A stretch of DNA of 64,000 nucleotides from Taxillus chinensis. Taxonomy: Eukaryota; Streptophyta; Magnoliopsida; Santalales; Loranthaceae. Below the pieces are notes generated by a model. It searched no databases. It worked only from the letters and a program-made list of their open reading frames with translations, and was not told where the DNA came from. This document shows, in pieces, positions 10,480 to 22,407 of this stretch (position 1 is the first letter of the stretch; each line of letters starts with the position of its first letter). A program made the position numbers and the translations under genes. The stretch covers positions 46,113,609-46,177,608 of the forward strand of contig CM042084.1 in the NCBI GenBank assembly GCA_023512835.1. Direction: 5' to 3'.

Positions 10480-10842
10480 GAAAATCAGAAAAACTAAGAG
10501 ACTGTATCTCCTGTTTGTACTTCACATTATAGTGTCTGTTCCATCTGTAGGAAAATGGGTCATTATCACTATGAATGTTGGAGTCTATCTGATAGCTGGC
10601 TTTGTAATCAATTTCAATCCAATAAAGATCAGTTTTATAAAAGGGGTTCTTCGAGCAAAACAAAATCTAAATCTAAAAGGAGTGTCTCTCCCAAGAAAAC
10701 CCAAATAAGAGAAGCAGCTGAAACTAACAAGTTAATATCAACTTGGAAAGCTAAGAGTCCTAACAAATTCAAATCCGTAAATGTTGACAATATCTATGCT
10801 CTCTCTAACCGCCCAAAACAAGTTTGGGCACCAAAGGTGTAA
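10480..10842 (+). pseudogene. gag: Gag C-terminal part of C1 with intact second CCHC knuckle
   Basis: The frame reads CSICRKMGHYHYEC, a perfect CX2CX4HX4C zinc knuckle at about 10536-10577, followed by a Lys/Ser-rich basic stretch (SSSKTKSKSKRSVSPKK) and ending at the stop codon at 10840-10842. It lies between the coiled coil and the protease, matching the second-knuckle position in SIRE-type Gag. The upstream join (about 10082-10480) contains frame breaks. Confidence 0.75.
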
Positions 10843-10875
10843 ACTGTTGTCTTTCAGGAGCATCTCTGGAATGCA

Positions 10876-11175
10876 TTGCCGGATCACTTGAAGTTAAAGA
10901 TCAATCAAAGCAAGTGGATCCTTGATAGTGGATGCTCCGGACATATGACGGGTGATCAGACTCTGCTTGTAGAAGTTAATGATAAACAAGGTCCATTCGT
11001 TTCATATGGCGACAACAGCAAAGGTAAAACTGTCGGGTATGGCACTTTAACTAACGGCTGTGTATCAATCACTAAAGTTGTACTAGTCGAAGGTTTAAAG
11101 CATAACTTGCTAAGTGTCAGTAAGCTATGTGACAAAGGATTTCCTGTTTCCTTTTTTGTCCAACACCTGTACTAG
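10876..11175 (+). pseudogene. Retropepsin-like aspartic protease of C1
   Basis: This frame carries WILDSGCSGHMTGD, with active-site DSG at 10924-10932, then VSYGDNSKGKTVGYGTL and LKHNLLSVSKLCDKGF, the usual copia protease layout. It is the polyprotein-processing enzyme. The frame breaks at about 11160, just before the pre-integrase region; the domain itself looks intact. Confidence 0.82.
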
Positions 11176-12134
11176 AAGAGAAAACTTATCCGGAGATGTT
11201 AAATTATCCGGATCAAGAGATGGGGACATATACTCGGTGGTCTTAAGAAATAATTCTTCGACCCCGTATGCTTCCTCACGAAAGCAACAGATGAAGATAG
11301 TTGGTTATGGCACAAGCGATGCGCACATTTAAACTTTAAGACTTTGTCTAAATTAGCGTCACTTGATCTTGTCACCGGTCTACCCAAACTCAAGTTCTCC
11401 AGAGACACTCTCTAGTCGAGAATGCCAACTTGGTTAACGGACCAAACACAGCTTTTAAGAGCAAATCGGTTAACTCAATAATCGCTCCACTACAACTTCT
11501 TCATATGGACCTATGTGGTCCGATATCTCTGTTTCATCACTAGCTGGTGCGAGATATACCCTTGTGGTTATCGATGATTTCACCAGATACACATGGGTGA
11601 TGTTCCTGAAATCAAAGGATCAAACTTTTGAACATCTTGTAGATCTCTTCAATTGGATAAGCAACTCACAAGGACCGAGCATTAAATGCATCAGGAGTGA
11701 TCATGGTACGAGAATTTGATTTTTCGGAAATGAGATCATATTGTTCCGAACAGGGCATACAAAGATGACTTCTCTGCTCCCGAACCCCACAACAAAATGG
11801 GGTAGTTGAGCGCAAGAATCGAACTTTAGTTAAAGCTGGTAGATCCATGTTAGCAGGGGCAATGCTTCCTCTCGCCTATGGGTCAAGGCGTGTCCATCGC
11901 CTGCTATGTTCGAACAGAACTCTAATAAATAAATCTACCATGAAAACACCCTATGAGATGTGGAGAGGACGAAAACCTTCAATTTCACATTTCAGAGCTT
12001 TTGGGTGTACTTGCTATATATTGATAAATGACAAAGAGACCCGAAATAAATTTGAACCAAAATCTGATGATGGGATTTTTGTCGGGTACTCACTTCATAG
12101 CAAGGCTTATCGGGTCTTCGATGAAAACTTTTAA
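11176..12134 (+). pseudogene. Integrase of C1 (pre-integrase zinc region, core, C-terminal region), frameshifted
   Basis: The pre-integrase region (about 11190-11450) contains LDLVTGLPKL and CQL-like residues in broken frames. The core at about 11503-11712 reads MDLCGP, YTLVVIDDFTRYTWVMF and IRSDHGT. A 1-nt insertion near 11712 then breaks the frame before the catalytic Glu (RTPQQNGVVERKN, about 11783). The C-terminal part is open at 11847-12134 (TPYEMWRGRKPSISHF, FVGYSLHSKAYRVF). It is inactive as written. Confidence 0.8.
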
Positions 12135-12179
12135 AGTTGAAGAATCTATCCATGTAACCTTTGATGAAGCTAATCTCGT

Positions 12180-13688
12180 TTGGTCAAAAGTCGGTTCTTG
12201 AAATTCCAATATGCAGGTCATGGACGGAACGTCGATTACTCGAAGCTTATGAATATTCCTGTTACATATCCTGACCAACCACGTGGCATCAGCGAAACAC
12301 AACGAAATTTTATGGATGATGCTACGGATGACTCTGACTCAGGACTACCATTTAGCTTCGGACATACTCCTACGGATACACAAAATTCCGGAGCACCTTC
12401 AAGTCCGTCCGGACTAGTTAACACTGGAAGAAACAGTGTTGAAAAACCAACTAGTTCATCCGTACCTCTCAACACGGAAACATCTACTCCTGGACGAAGC
12501 TCAACCAGTCGATACAACCGAACCACCCAACTGGAAGAGCTTCAAATTGTTCAAGATCAACCAACACATGCACAGAATTATAGATGGACCCGAAACCATC
12601 CCTCAGATCAAGTGATTGGTGATCCTACTGTTGGTGTAAGAACAAGAGCAGCCACCTCCAACATGAGTCTTTACTCGTGCAAGATGAAGTCTCAAATAGA
12701 ACCAAAGGTGGTAGATGAAGTTCTTCAAGATTCGAATTGGATAGAAGCCATGCAAGAAGAGCTGAATCAATTTAAGAGAAATAATGTGTGGACCTTAGTA
12801 CCAAGGCCTAAGTCTCAGCAAGTCATTGGCGTTAAATGGGTGTTCCGGAACAAGCTTGATACGGATGGAATAGTAATCCGGAACAAAGCCAGACTGGTAG
12901 CCAAAGGATATCGTCAAGAAGAAGGAATTGATTATGATGAAACCTTTGCTCCGGTCGCAAAACTTGAGGCAATCCGTATGTTTCTGGCGTATGCTTCATA
13001 TGAAAACTTCATAGTTTATCAAATGGACGTCAAGAGCGCATTCCTGAATGGAGACCTTCAAGAGGAGGTGTATGTTGAACAACCTCCCGGCTTCATTGAA
13101 CCTAAGGCAGGACATCTTGTCTACAAACTTCGGAAAGCTCTATATGGTTTGAAGCAAGCTCCAAAAGCCTGGTACGACACCTTTGTCGAATTCCTACTTG
13201 CTCATAACTTCCAAAAAGGGAAGATAGACACCACCCTCTTTCTACGAAAAGAGAAAGGACACACTCTGATCGTACAAATATATGTGGATGATATCATTTT
13301 CGGATCAACGAATCCGAAGCTTTGTGAAGAGTTTGCTAAGTTGATGACAGGCAAGTTTGAAATGAGCATGATGGGAGAACTGTCCTACTTCCTTGGAATT
13401 GAAGTCAAACAATTAAAGGAAGGAATCTTCATTAATCAGGCTAAGTACACTCGCGATCTTATTAAGAAGTTTGGTATGGAAGGCTCATCTCCCGTCAAAA
13501 CTCCCATGCCTGTCGGTGCCAAGTTAGATCCGGATGTGGACGGCATATCGGTAGAATGTGATCGACTACAGAGGGATGATCGGATCCTTGTTGTATCTTA
13601 CGACAAGTCGCCCAGGTTATTATGTTTGCAACTTGCATTTGTGCATGATACCAGGCGAATCCCAAGGAGTCACATATGCTTCATGTAA
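12180..13688 (+). CDS. Reverse transcriptase (RVT_2) of C1, long open frame, C-terminally frameshifted
   Basis: A 502-codon frame encodes the copia RT. In order: a Ser/Thr-rich linker, then [78 protein letters not shown] and the catalytic YVDD at 13281-13292. The RT core (about 12700-13500) is uninterrupted. A frameshift near 13555 turns the tail into unrelated residues; the true continuation ([16 protein letters not shown]) appears in another frame at 13558. It is ancestrally part of a single gag-pol polyprotein, so this frame has no independent start. Confidence 0.85.
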   Translation: MVKSRFLKFQYAGHGRNVDYSKLMNIPVTYPDQPRGISETQRNFMDDATDDSDSGLPFSFGHTPTDTQNSGAPSSPSGLVNTGRNSVEKPTSSSVPLNTETSTPGRSSTSRYNRTTQLEELQIVQDQPTHAQNYRWTRNHPSDQVIGDPTVGVRTRAATSNMSLYSCKMKSQIEPKVVDEVLQDSNWIEAMQEELNQFKRNNVWTLVPRPKSQQVIGVKWVFRNKLDTDGIVIRNKARLVAKGYRQEEGIDYDETFAPVAKLEAIRMFLAYASYENFIVYQMDVKSAFLNGDLQEEVYVEQPPGFIEPKAGHLVYKLRKALYGLKQAPKAWYDTFVEFLLAHNFQKGKIDTTLFLRKEKGHTLIVQIYVDDIIFGSTNPKLCEEFAKLMTGKFEMSMMGELSYFLGIEVKQLKEGIFINQAKYTRDLIKKFGMEGSSPVKTPMPVGAKLDPDVDGISVECDRLQRDDRILVVSYDKSPRLLCLQLAFVHDTRRIPRSHICFM

Positions 13689-14231
13689 AACGGATATTAA
13701 GGTATCTCAAAGGGACGATGAATTTGGGACTCTAGTACCCAAAGGAGTCCAACTTCACCTTATCCGGGGTACTCGATGCCGACTTCGCTGGATGTCGCAT
13801 CGACGAGAAAAGCACAAGCGGTACGTGTCGGTTTCTTGGAAATAGATTGATCTCATGGTTCAAGTAGAAGCAGAATTCCGTATCAACCTCTACTGAGAGG
13901 CGGAATATATAGCTGCCAGGAAGTTGCTTTGCGCACACTACTTTGGATGCAAAGTCAACTTACCGACTACGGATTCGACATGTCCTCTATTCCACTTTCT
14001 TGTGACAACACTAGTGCAATTGCCATCAAGAACAATCCTGTCATGCATCCTAAGACGAAGCACATTGAGGTCAGGTATCACTTCATACGCGATCATGTTC
14101 TCAAAAAGCATATTTCACCGGAACATGTTGCCACTGAAGATCAATTAGCAAACATACTTACAAAGCCCCTACCTGATGCGAGGTTTTCCGAACTACTCTT
14201 CCGATTAGGTATGCTCGACTTCTCTGCATAG
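13558..14231 (+). pseudogene. RT tail and RNase H of C1
   Basis: Fragments of the RT tail ([16 protein letters not shown]) and RNase H follow the RT. The last part (13929-14231) is open and ends naturally: WMQSQLTDYG, SCDNTSAIAIKNNP, HPKTKHIEVRYHFIRDHV and DQLANILTKPLPDARFSELL, the usual copia C-terminus. The middle (about 13560-13930) has several single-base frame breaks, which destroy the domain as written. Confidence 0.8.
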
Positions 14232-15895
14232 TTTCTCATTTGAATTACCCAACAAGATATTTACTCACAAACCATGCATTGTACGTTCTTGAAAGTAGTA
14301 GAAACTCACCGACTATCTTCTTGATCATACTTACTTGTTTAACGGTTTCATGTTTCGATATTAATCTCAACCTCATATTGGAAGGATGCTTGCGTTTCCC
14401 GACTGAAGTCGTTTAAAGCTAACATAATTACGGTGTATATGATTTACCTCTTTCGGGTTCATGATCTTAACTTCGTTAATCACCACATGACAAAAGCATG
14501 TTCATTTAGATTACTCTATTAACATGCATAGTTGAAGAAGTGAAATGGGTTAGCTTGGAATGCCTGGTGGATGAATACTCAAACGCAGTCGATCGATCAC
14601 GAAGTATAGTTTTCTAATAAGATAGACAGTGCTGAACTACAAATCGGAACGGTCAACCGAGAGGATTGCACAATCTACGGGGGAGAAAATGCTTTATATA
14701 TTATTCAGTAATACCCCCCGTATATGTCTCATGACCTTTTCTATTTGTCTATCCGAGGGGGAGCCTTTCATTGAGAGGATTAAATGATCTACGGGGAGCA
14801 GCAATGAACCCCTAATATGTCTCGGATTCTCCCTCCTCTAAACTTTTACTTCCGGATCTGATGGACATCTTGTTTTAAATTGGAAAAGTGGCATGTTTGG
14901 ATGTATTTTCTTCTTCAACCATGCATTTTAATCGACTAATCATCTGCTTTCTTTTGATATGTGTTCGCTTTATTATTGCTCACTTATGAATCCTAATGGA
15001 GCCAAATCATATGCTCTGTAATTAATCTTAGCTACGCTGTTCAGCAAGACGGTTTCGCTATGTTGACCTATATGAACCTGTGTATTGCTATCTGACATAT
15101 GCCCTGATTCAGTAATATTGATCACTTTCACGTTGCATACGTCTACTACATTCTTAGCCATGCATGAGTTCTGTTTCTTATTAGTTCGGATTATGTTGTT
15201 TTTCACTGATTATCTTCTTTACTCCGTACTAATCCTTGCCTGTTAAGCTTTTGTATTTTCGGTATATCTTTATTTAGCTACTAGGTTCAGATTTTCTTTG
15301 CAACCGTATTGATAAATCCAGTCCATAGTCTCGGATTTGAAGTGTTGTGGTACTTCTCTTCACTTCGACTTATTGATCGCAAAGGAATCTACTCTACTTT
15401 CTCACTAAACTCGTTTACGACGGACAAGGTCCATTATTCATCCGGATACTCTTTCATGAATATTATTAACTCCGGATGAGTGTCGGCTCTTTCCTCCGGA
15501 CTCCGACTTTGTTCAATTGTGACAATCCACGTATACTCATATGTCGCATGCTTTTGAGGAGGAATAATGATGATTCATTAAATGCATATCTCGGGTTGCA
15601 CACACACCTCTCTCGGATGGCAACCGGTTGTAATCTCTACTTGGTCATGCGGTCTCCACGACATCGTTTTATTCGGAGACGCCTTGATATCCGGACAAAT
15701 GACATCGGCATGTCGTGCGGGTCCCTACCTCACTCACACATTCCTAGACCCGCCGACATTTGCGGACTCGGTCTTATATGTTCCGATCATTCTGCTGAAG
15801 CACGAGTATTGCTCATTTCAAATCCCTAACCCTCTCATTCCCCCTTCTACTGTCAAGACCTCACCTTTCCTCTTTTCCTTCCCATCAAATCTGCA
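14232..15895 (+). other. Spacer between pol and the extra ORF of C1, with duplicated G/C-stem structures
   Basis: No convincing coding frame is seen. At about 14655-14825 two related units each hold a purine run (CGGGGGAG type) followed by about 30 nt and a complementary C run, each ending TATATGTCTC-like. The first gives an 8-bp stem (14676-14683 with 14715-14722). The same arrangement, with altered but still paired bases, is in E at 20345-20520. Confidence 0.5.
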
Positions 15896-18650
15896 ATGGC
15901 ACCCAGAATCTTTCTCTCCGGCGTTAATCCTGGCCATCTAGTTGATTGGAATGTCGTTTCCGATCCTCCGGATTGGTTTTACCAGCTTCGCCCTCTTCTT
16001 GAAGCCTCGCACATACTCAACCTGGTCTCCAATCCCGTCGCTCTTCTTATCGATGACATTCTTGAGTATTACCAACGGATTCACTGCACCACCGATTCCA
16101 TAACCTCTTATGTCCGCGGTGAATCCATCATCATCACTCCGGCTGTTCTCCTTGCTGCTCTCCACCTACCTCTTGGTGAACCACAGCGTCCGGATGCCGA
16201 TCCAATGGCGGCTTCTATGGGTTGCACGAACAAGGGGAAGGAATACAAGGTGAAATCCTTCCAGGGTCGCTATCAATGTATGGCGACGATTCTAAGTCGA
16301 TGCCTCTTCGCTCGCACATCAGCCCTGGACTCGGTTTAATACGATCTTCTACCGGCCATGTACGGCGTTTTTGAAGGTCTTCCGATGGATTGGGGGATGT
16401 TCTTATTTCGTTTGCTGCTGAGAATGGTCCCAAAAACCATTCCTTCGGGCGCATCCTCATCATTGTCTTCCCGATCTACGTCCGGACCATTTCGCCCGAA
16501 TTGATGCCGTCTCGTTTCCCTCGGCTTATTACCTTCGTCACCTTACGCCGGACGGGGAACATGACCGCTCGCCGACCCACTTGTAGCTCTCCGCATTCTC
16601 CCTGCCCTGAACAACAAGGCGGCTCCGTTGGTGACCCCTCCGACGCCCAAGCCCACGAGGTCGGGCTCGCACACCGGTCCTCCCGGATTCGGTCCGTTGC
16701 TGCGCCCTCCCACTCACGGGCCTCCCGACCAAGCGTCCGTGCTGAACCGTCCGAGGTTGCGGGGCCCTCTCGCAGCGAGTGCTTCTAAAGCCGTTTTCTC
16801 GGCCCCCTCTGCTGCGATGTTCCCACTCCCTCCACATCCGCTATAGCCGCTGCGGTTGATACCGCCTTGTTGTCGCCACCGCCGATGTCCCGCTGCTTCT
16901 CCAGGAAGCCCCCTTGCCTCCTCTACCTCAACCCCGAGATTACCTTGACCATCTCTCCGCCGTCACCTTAACGGACCTCTGGCTCCGTTTCGGCCTAGCC
17001 CACACCTCCTCCATTCCTGACACCGATCTCCGGGTGTTTTACACACGCAATACCCAATCCCCGGAGACCATGATCATCCGGAATCTGGACCACGGCTTTC
17101 TTCGCCGGCCGCCATTCCCGATGTGTCATTCCCTACACCCTCCGGGCCTCGCCGCACGGAGTCCTTCTCCCCTCGGGCCGGACCCTCTTCTCCTGCCGCC
17201 GCGATTCCCGTGGTTGACTTATCCGGTCAAAGTGGGTCTCTTGCTCCGGATGCCTCTAATGCTCCGGATGCCTCCGAAGCTCCGGATGCCTCTCGATGCT
17301 CCGGATGCTCCTCGCTGCTGCCGATACTCCTGCGGACTCCTCTCGCCCACCGCACTCCTGCTCTTGTTCATGCGGGGGAGTCCTCCAAAGCTCCGGAGTT
17401 AGTACTTGGGCGTGCCTCTTTTGGCACGGTCCACCCGATGCTTGTGCTTTCCGCTCAGCTGGACCGCCATGCCCAAGCTCAAAGCGCCCAAATTTCCGCC
17501 ATCGTTGCCAAAGTTGATGCCCTCGGCGCCCAACTCCTCTCCGCTCTCACCGACTCCTCCACTTCCATGGAGCAGAAAATGGATCTTGTCGCCACCTCCG
17601 TCCATTCACCGTCTACTTCCTTCGCGGATCCGGCGCATACGATGGCTCGTCCTCCTGTTGTTTCCCGGCGATCTCGCCAAACCGGGGAGAGAGTGTCATC
17701 CGATCCGTCTACTCCTTCGCCCCACAACCATCTACTCGGATTGAGAACCGGCCTGCCACTTCGTTGCTTCGGGGAGTTCAAATTCCCAAACGAAGCCGCT
17801 TCTCTCAACCAAGCTCCTCTCTGCACCTCCAGCTCCTCTTCCATCCTCCTCATCCGCAGTGATACCTTCCTCCCATCCTATGCGGAGTTTGACCCGTCCG
17901 ATGCGGATGGAAGCTTGCGCAAGGCAATGAAATCCTATGTTTGCGTCTTCTGTGAGAGAAGATGTCTTTACGAAATGTGCCCTTTCTCTCCGGCCGACAT
18001 TCGGACTCTTTGTTCGGAGAAAGGACTCTTTACTACGAGAAGACATTGACAACTTCTCGAGAGCTGCTAAAATGAAGATAAGGCTGTTTCCATCTCTTTA
18101 CGAAGATGGGCACTTGTTTGAAGTTCTGCCATGTTGGAATGAGGGCTATCTCCCCAGTGTGGAGTTAATTCAGACTTTCATCGACGGAACTGCTGAGGAT
18201 AGCAAGCCATGGAAAACTCTCTCAACCATCCTCATTCCGTACCGGATCATGTCGCCACACTTCATGATGGCTGTCTTCATGATTCGGTCCAGCGAGATGA
18301 TTCTCATTGATTCTCATCGGATTGTGGAGCACTTCGTTAGGAAGAATCAATGGGAACCTCTGTGTCTCGAACTAACGAAGCCATGAAGAAAGCCGGATTA
18401 TATAAAGAGTTGGGTATCACACCCCTCGCGTCCGGCCGAGAAACTCAAGGCGACATTCCGGGGCAAGAAGCAAGTACCACAACAGCCGGATGGAGATAGC
18501 TAGGAGCCTTTGTCCTGTCACTTCATCAAGTCGTTCTTAACTGTGGACAAACATTGGAGCCAACACTCCACCTTTACGATGAAGCGGGACAATGGAGCTG
18601 AGAGAGAAGGCAGCAACTATGATCTTCAAGTATAGTAAGCCTTATGTACC
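15896..18650 (+). pseudogene. Extra post-pol ORF of C1: plant-transposon-protein-like N-terminus, coiled coil, Ulp1-like C-terminus
   Basis: The probable start is MAPRIFLSG at 15896. The N-terminal region (15896-16450) has PPDWFYQLRPLLEASH and EYYQRIHCTTDS, then YVRGESIIITPAVLLAALHLP, resembling the 'putative plant transposon protein' family; a TAA at 16337-16339 interrupts it where E has Pro. A Pro/Ser-rich linker in shifting frames follows (about 16450-17400). A probable coiled coil comes next (QSAQISAIVAKVDALGAQLLSAL, about 17480-17560). The C-terminal region (about 18050-18640) has IPYR then HF (His at 18258-18260), LIDSH (Asp at 18309-18311) and VPQQ at 18474-18485. A TAG (18501-18503) lies six codons after the second Gln. 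That is the Ulp1/SENP layout with the Cys replaced by a stop. SIRE relatives carry 'env-like' ORFs here, but no signal peptide or membrane span was recognised. Confidence 0.65.
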
Positions 18651-18787
18651 TTAGTGAAAAACCTGTATTGAGGCTGAATTGTATTTAGTTGCTGATTAAT
18701 GAAATTGGTTGTGTTGCGTATTTTGTATGTTATTCTTTTGCATTGCTTACCGGATCAGATTACAAAGGGTTTGGGCATATCCATAAT

Positions 18788-18797
18788 TGGGGGAGAT
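18788..18797 (+). other. Polypurine tract of C1
   Basis: TGGGGGAGAT lies directly before the 3' LTR (18798) and primes plus-strand DNA synthesis. The same tract precedes the E 3' LTR. Confidence 0.88.
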
Positions 18798-19922
18798 TGT
18801 TGGATCAAACCCGGAATTTGGATAATGCTGATAAAGCCTTATGTAATTTGATCTCGAGATCTTTTGTGTTTATTTGATCATTGCAGAAGATATGTTACTA
18901 ATCCAGGAGATGCACTCGTGAGAGCAAAGCTAAGGACGGGATACATAATCCCGATCCGGACAAGAGTGAGTGTCGTCAAACACTTGGTAAATAACCAAGT
19001 AACAAATACATACGGAATAAGGAACATTCCTACGGACTAAGAACTTAAAGGAAATTACATACGGAGTAAGGAACTTACATGCGGAGTAAGAAAGCGCTGA
19101 CACGGAATAAGTTATCAGACTTTTCAAGACTCGCCCGGAGTAAGGAACTTACATACGGAGTAAGGAACTTACATACGGAGTAAGGAACTTACATACGGAA
19201 TAAGGAACTTACATGCGGAGTAAGGAAGCGCGACACGGACTAAGGATTCCAGGTCTAAATAGATACGGAGTAAGCAACCAACGACACGGAGTAAGGTTTC
19301 GAGCTTCATTAGCTACGGAGTAAGGATAATTACACCGGACCAAGAAGACACTTTGCTCCAACTAAACCGCATTTAAAGTTATCGGCTCTTGGTATCCCGA
19401 TGTAAGACGAATGAATTGAGAACATGAAGAATCTTACACGTGGATCATCCGGATATATGGACACAACCTTAATTGTATCTCGGAACTCACAAAGACACTT
19501 ATACTCTTCAAATCCAAGATCTTGAGCTCCACAATCCACGGCGATCAAGGCGGAGAGATTACCAGGGATAGTTAGTGCGGAACACATTCGGAACTACAAG
19601 TTCCAAGGTTGTCTCTTAGGAATGTTTTGTATAAATATTCATACTTATACTTTATGTAAAAAGTAGTGAGGAGCTTTATCATCTTTAGAGATAGAACTTG
19701 GCTAGTGTGTGAGTTCATTTTGTAAACAGAGTGTAAGAGAGTTTTGCTTCTATTTTGTTGTATTCATCTTGTGATAATAAAACAAAATACTTCCACTATC
19801 TGGTTAACTTCCGCAGTGATTCTATCACTTAAACTAGATAAGTGTTTGTGTCTTGAGTGAAAGGAAAGAGTTTGAATAAGAGCCTTATTCACCCCCCCCC
19901 TTTAGGCTCCAAGGGACCATCA
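18798..19922 (+). repeat. 3' LTR of C1
   Basis: It starts TGTTGGATCAAACCC, ends GGGACCATCA, and is followed by the duplication TCTAG. It is nearly identical to the 5' LTR. Differences are mainly C/T or G/A changes at CG or CHG sites, single-base indels and one extra 20-bp CGGAGTAAGGA unit at about 19140-19200. Confidence 0.92.
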
Positions 19923-20112
19923 TCTAGAAAGTCTATGCTTCTTATTTTAGCTAAGTTATTTGTTAAAGTTATGGTTAAAAATTGATTTATCCTAAATTTC
20001 TAAAGGGGAACCTAAAAATTTTGGTTTTGAAGTGGAAAATGAAATCTTTTTGGTTTTTAGTTTGAAAATATTTGTTTTTCTTTTTGTTTTTATCAATAAA
20101 ACCTCCTTAGGA
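19923..20112. other. Unclassified insert D, right half
   Basis: This begins with the second copy of the C1 target duplication and continues fragment D: AT-rich, with T runs and no coding frame. Similarity to E/C1 resumes at about 20113 (TTCATGATTCTT), equivalent to C1 about 14460. Confidence 0.35.
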
Positions 20113-21592
20113 TTTCATGATTCTTATTTCCATCTCTCATCACATGTCCAATGACTTCTCATATTGATTGAATTATTAACATGCGTGGTTGAAGAAATGA
20201 AATGGGTTAGCTCGGAATGCCCGGTGGATAAATCCACTGTTGAAGTCTGATCAGCTTTTTGAGTGGAGTTCATCATGGATAGACAACAATTTCTCAAGAT
20301 CTAAATGTTAAGCAGGAAACGTCCATCAAGAGGATCGCATGGTCTAAGGGAGAGAAAATGTTTTATCAATTACCCAAGTAATACCCCCCTTATATGTCTC
20401 GTGACCTCTTTCCTGGCTGTATATTTGAGGGAGAGTCTTTCTCGAGAGGATCACATGATCTAAGGGGGAGCAAAGACTTTATTTATTACTTAAGTAATGA
20501 CCCCCTGATATGTCTCGGATGCTCTACCCTATACACTCTCACTTTTGGATATGACTCGACATGCATTGTTGAATCAAAATTGTGACATGATTGAATGTTT
20601 TTGTTTCTTCAACTGTGCATCTTAGGTATGACAATCAATTGATTATTCTTGGCATGTATTATTCATCCATTCTCACTCATGAATCTTCAATTGGATAAAT
20701 CATATAGATTTAATTAATCTTAGTTACGTCTTTCAGCATGAAGGTTTTGCTATGTTGGCTTATATGAACTTATCTTGTTTCTTATCTGTCATATGCATTG
20801 ATTTCAGTAAAATGATCCTTAACTCATATGTATGTGTCTCGCTTTCACTTTGTTTATGCATAAATTCCATTATTTTTCATTAGTTCGGATTATGTTGCAT
20901 TTTTCGTATTTATCTCATATCCATACTAATTCCAACCTGTTAAGTCTTCCGTTCTTTTAGTTTATCTTTATGAAGTTTCAGGTTCGATTCTCTTTGCAAA
21001 TGATCGGTATATCTTGTCGATGTCTCGGATCTGATGTGTTGTGGTACCTCCTATCTTCTTGACTTCAAGATCACAAAGGAATCTACTTCTCTCTAGTTCA
21101 ACGACTTGTTTCTACGGACTTAGTCTGTCATTCATCCGGATGTTCTTACTACGGATACACCTTACCCGGATAATAGTCGGTTCATTTCCTCCTGACTCTT
21201 GAAACTCTCAAATTGCGATAATCCAAGTATTATCTCACATCACGTATTTTTGAGGAGGAATAATGATGGTTCATTAAATGCTCGTCTCAAGCCGGGCAAT
21301 TAGTCACTTCATTTTTCGGAAGAAGGCATACAACTGTCATAAATGCTTGGTTTTGCTACCTCCACATCATCTCTTTACCCGGAGACGCACAACTATCAAG
21401 TCTAATGAGATCAGATTGTCAGGCGGCTCACTATTCATTTCGCTTAAACCCTAAACCCGCTGGCATCCACTAACCCATTATATATATCTCAAGCATTCAA
21501 GCTAAGAGCGACTTATCACTCTCAAATTCAATAGTCGTTCTTCATCTTTTCAAAACCCTACATTTTCTTTCCCTTTTCTCAATCCGACTTCC
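20113..21592 (+). other. Spacer between pol and the extra ORF of element E
   Basis: This aligns with C1 14460-15895 and has no convincing frame. Two repeated units at about 20325-20520 carry G-run/C-run stems (20345-20350 with 20387-20392; 20463-20468 with about 20501-20506). Confidence 0.5.
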
Positions 21593-22407
21593 ATGGCACC
21601 CAGAACCGCTCTATCCGGCGTCTATCCAGGCCATCTGGTTGATTGGAACGCTGTTTCCAATCCTCCGGCGTGGGTTTTGGAACTACACCCCTTACTTGAA
21701 GCTAGCAATCTGTTAAATCTAGTCTCTGATCCGGTCGATCTTCTTATCAAAGATGTCGCTGAATACTACCGCAACATTTGCTGCACCACCGACTCCATCA
21801 GATCCACCGTTTGGGGTGAATCCATTGTCATCACCCCTACCGTTCTTCATGCCACTCTTCATTTCCCCTCTGATACTCATTAGCGATTTGGACCTAGAGC
21901 CAATGGCAGCCTCAATGGGTTGCACTTATAAAGGGAAGGAATACAAGCTGAAGTCCTTCCAGGGTTGCTATCGTTGTATGGCCACCATTTTGAGCCGGTG
22001 CTTTATGGCTTGTACAACAGCCCTCGACTCTATCCCATACGATCTGCTTCTAGCAATGTACGGAGTCTTTGAGACTCTCCCGATGGAATGGGGGACCTTT
22101 TTGTTTCAGCTGCTAGGCAATAACCCAAAGAATTAATCTTTTGGGCGGATACTCAGCATTGTTTTCCGGCATTTGTGTCCATCCCATTTCAACAGACATA
22201 GTGTTATCCCCTTCCCCTAAGCATACTATCTCCACCATCTAATGCCTGACGGGACTCTGACTTCTCGCCGGCCTTCTGCTTCTATCCGCCTTCTTCACGC
22301 TCAGGAACAACAGGGCAGTTCGGTTGGTGACCCAGCCAACAGCTCCGCCCCCGAGGTCAGCTCTGCCCACCGGTCCTCACGGATTCGGTCTGTGGCCGCT
22401 CCCTCTA
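21593..22407 (+). pseudogene. Extra post-pol ORF of element E, N-terminal part
   Basis: It starts MAPRTALSGVYPGHLVDW, closely matching C1 15896. EYYRNICCTTDS and the VWGESIVITPTVLHATL stretch correspond to the conserved N-terminal domain. The frame stops at 21881-21883 (TAG) and continues in another frame to about 22136 (MAASMGCTYKGKEYKLKSFQG, PYDLLLAMYGVFETLPMEWG). Element A then interrupts the reading at 22408, in the Ser/Pro-rich linker. Amino-acid similarity to C1 despite many silent changes suggests this ORF was under coding constraint. Confidence 0.65.

Larger units (their letters stand above)
7389..19922 (+). mobile_element. Complete SIRE/Maximus-like Ty1/copia element C1 (12.5 kb), TSD TCTAG
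   Basis: Both LTRs (7389-8491, 18798-19922), primer-binding site, gag, protease, integrase, RT, RNase H, a long post-pol ORF and a polypurine tract are present in copia order. It is flanked by the perfect duplication TCTAG (7384-7388 and 19923-19927). The length, two Gag knuckles and extra ORF fit the SIRE/Maximus lineage. The two LTRs are very similar, so insertion is fairly recent, yet the coding region carries many single-base frame breaks. It is the youngest large insertion in element E. Confidence 0.93.

Noticed and set aside
16538..16837. Minus-strand Arg/Gly-rich frames in the linker of the C1 extra ORF (also 17479-18052)
   Set aside because: Antisense of a Pro/Ser-rich GC-rich coding linker; no counterpart is kept in E.
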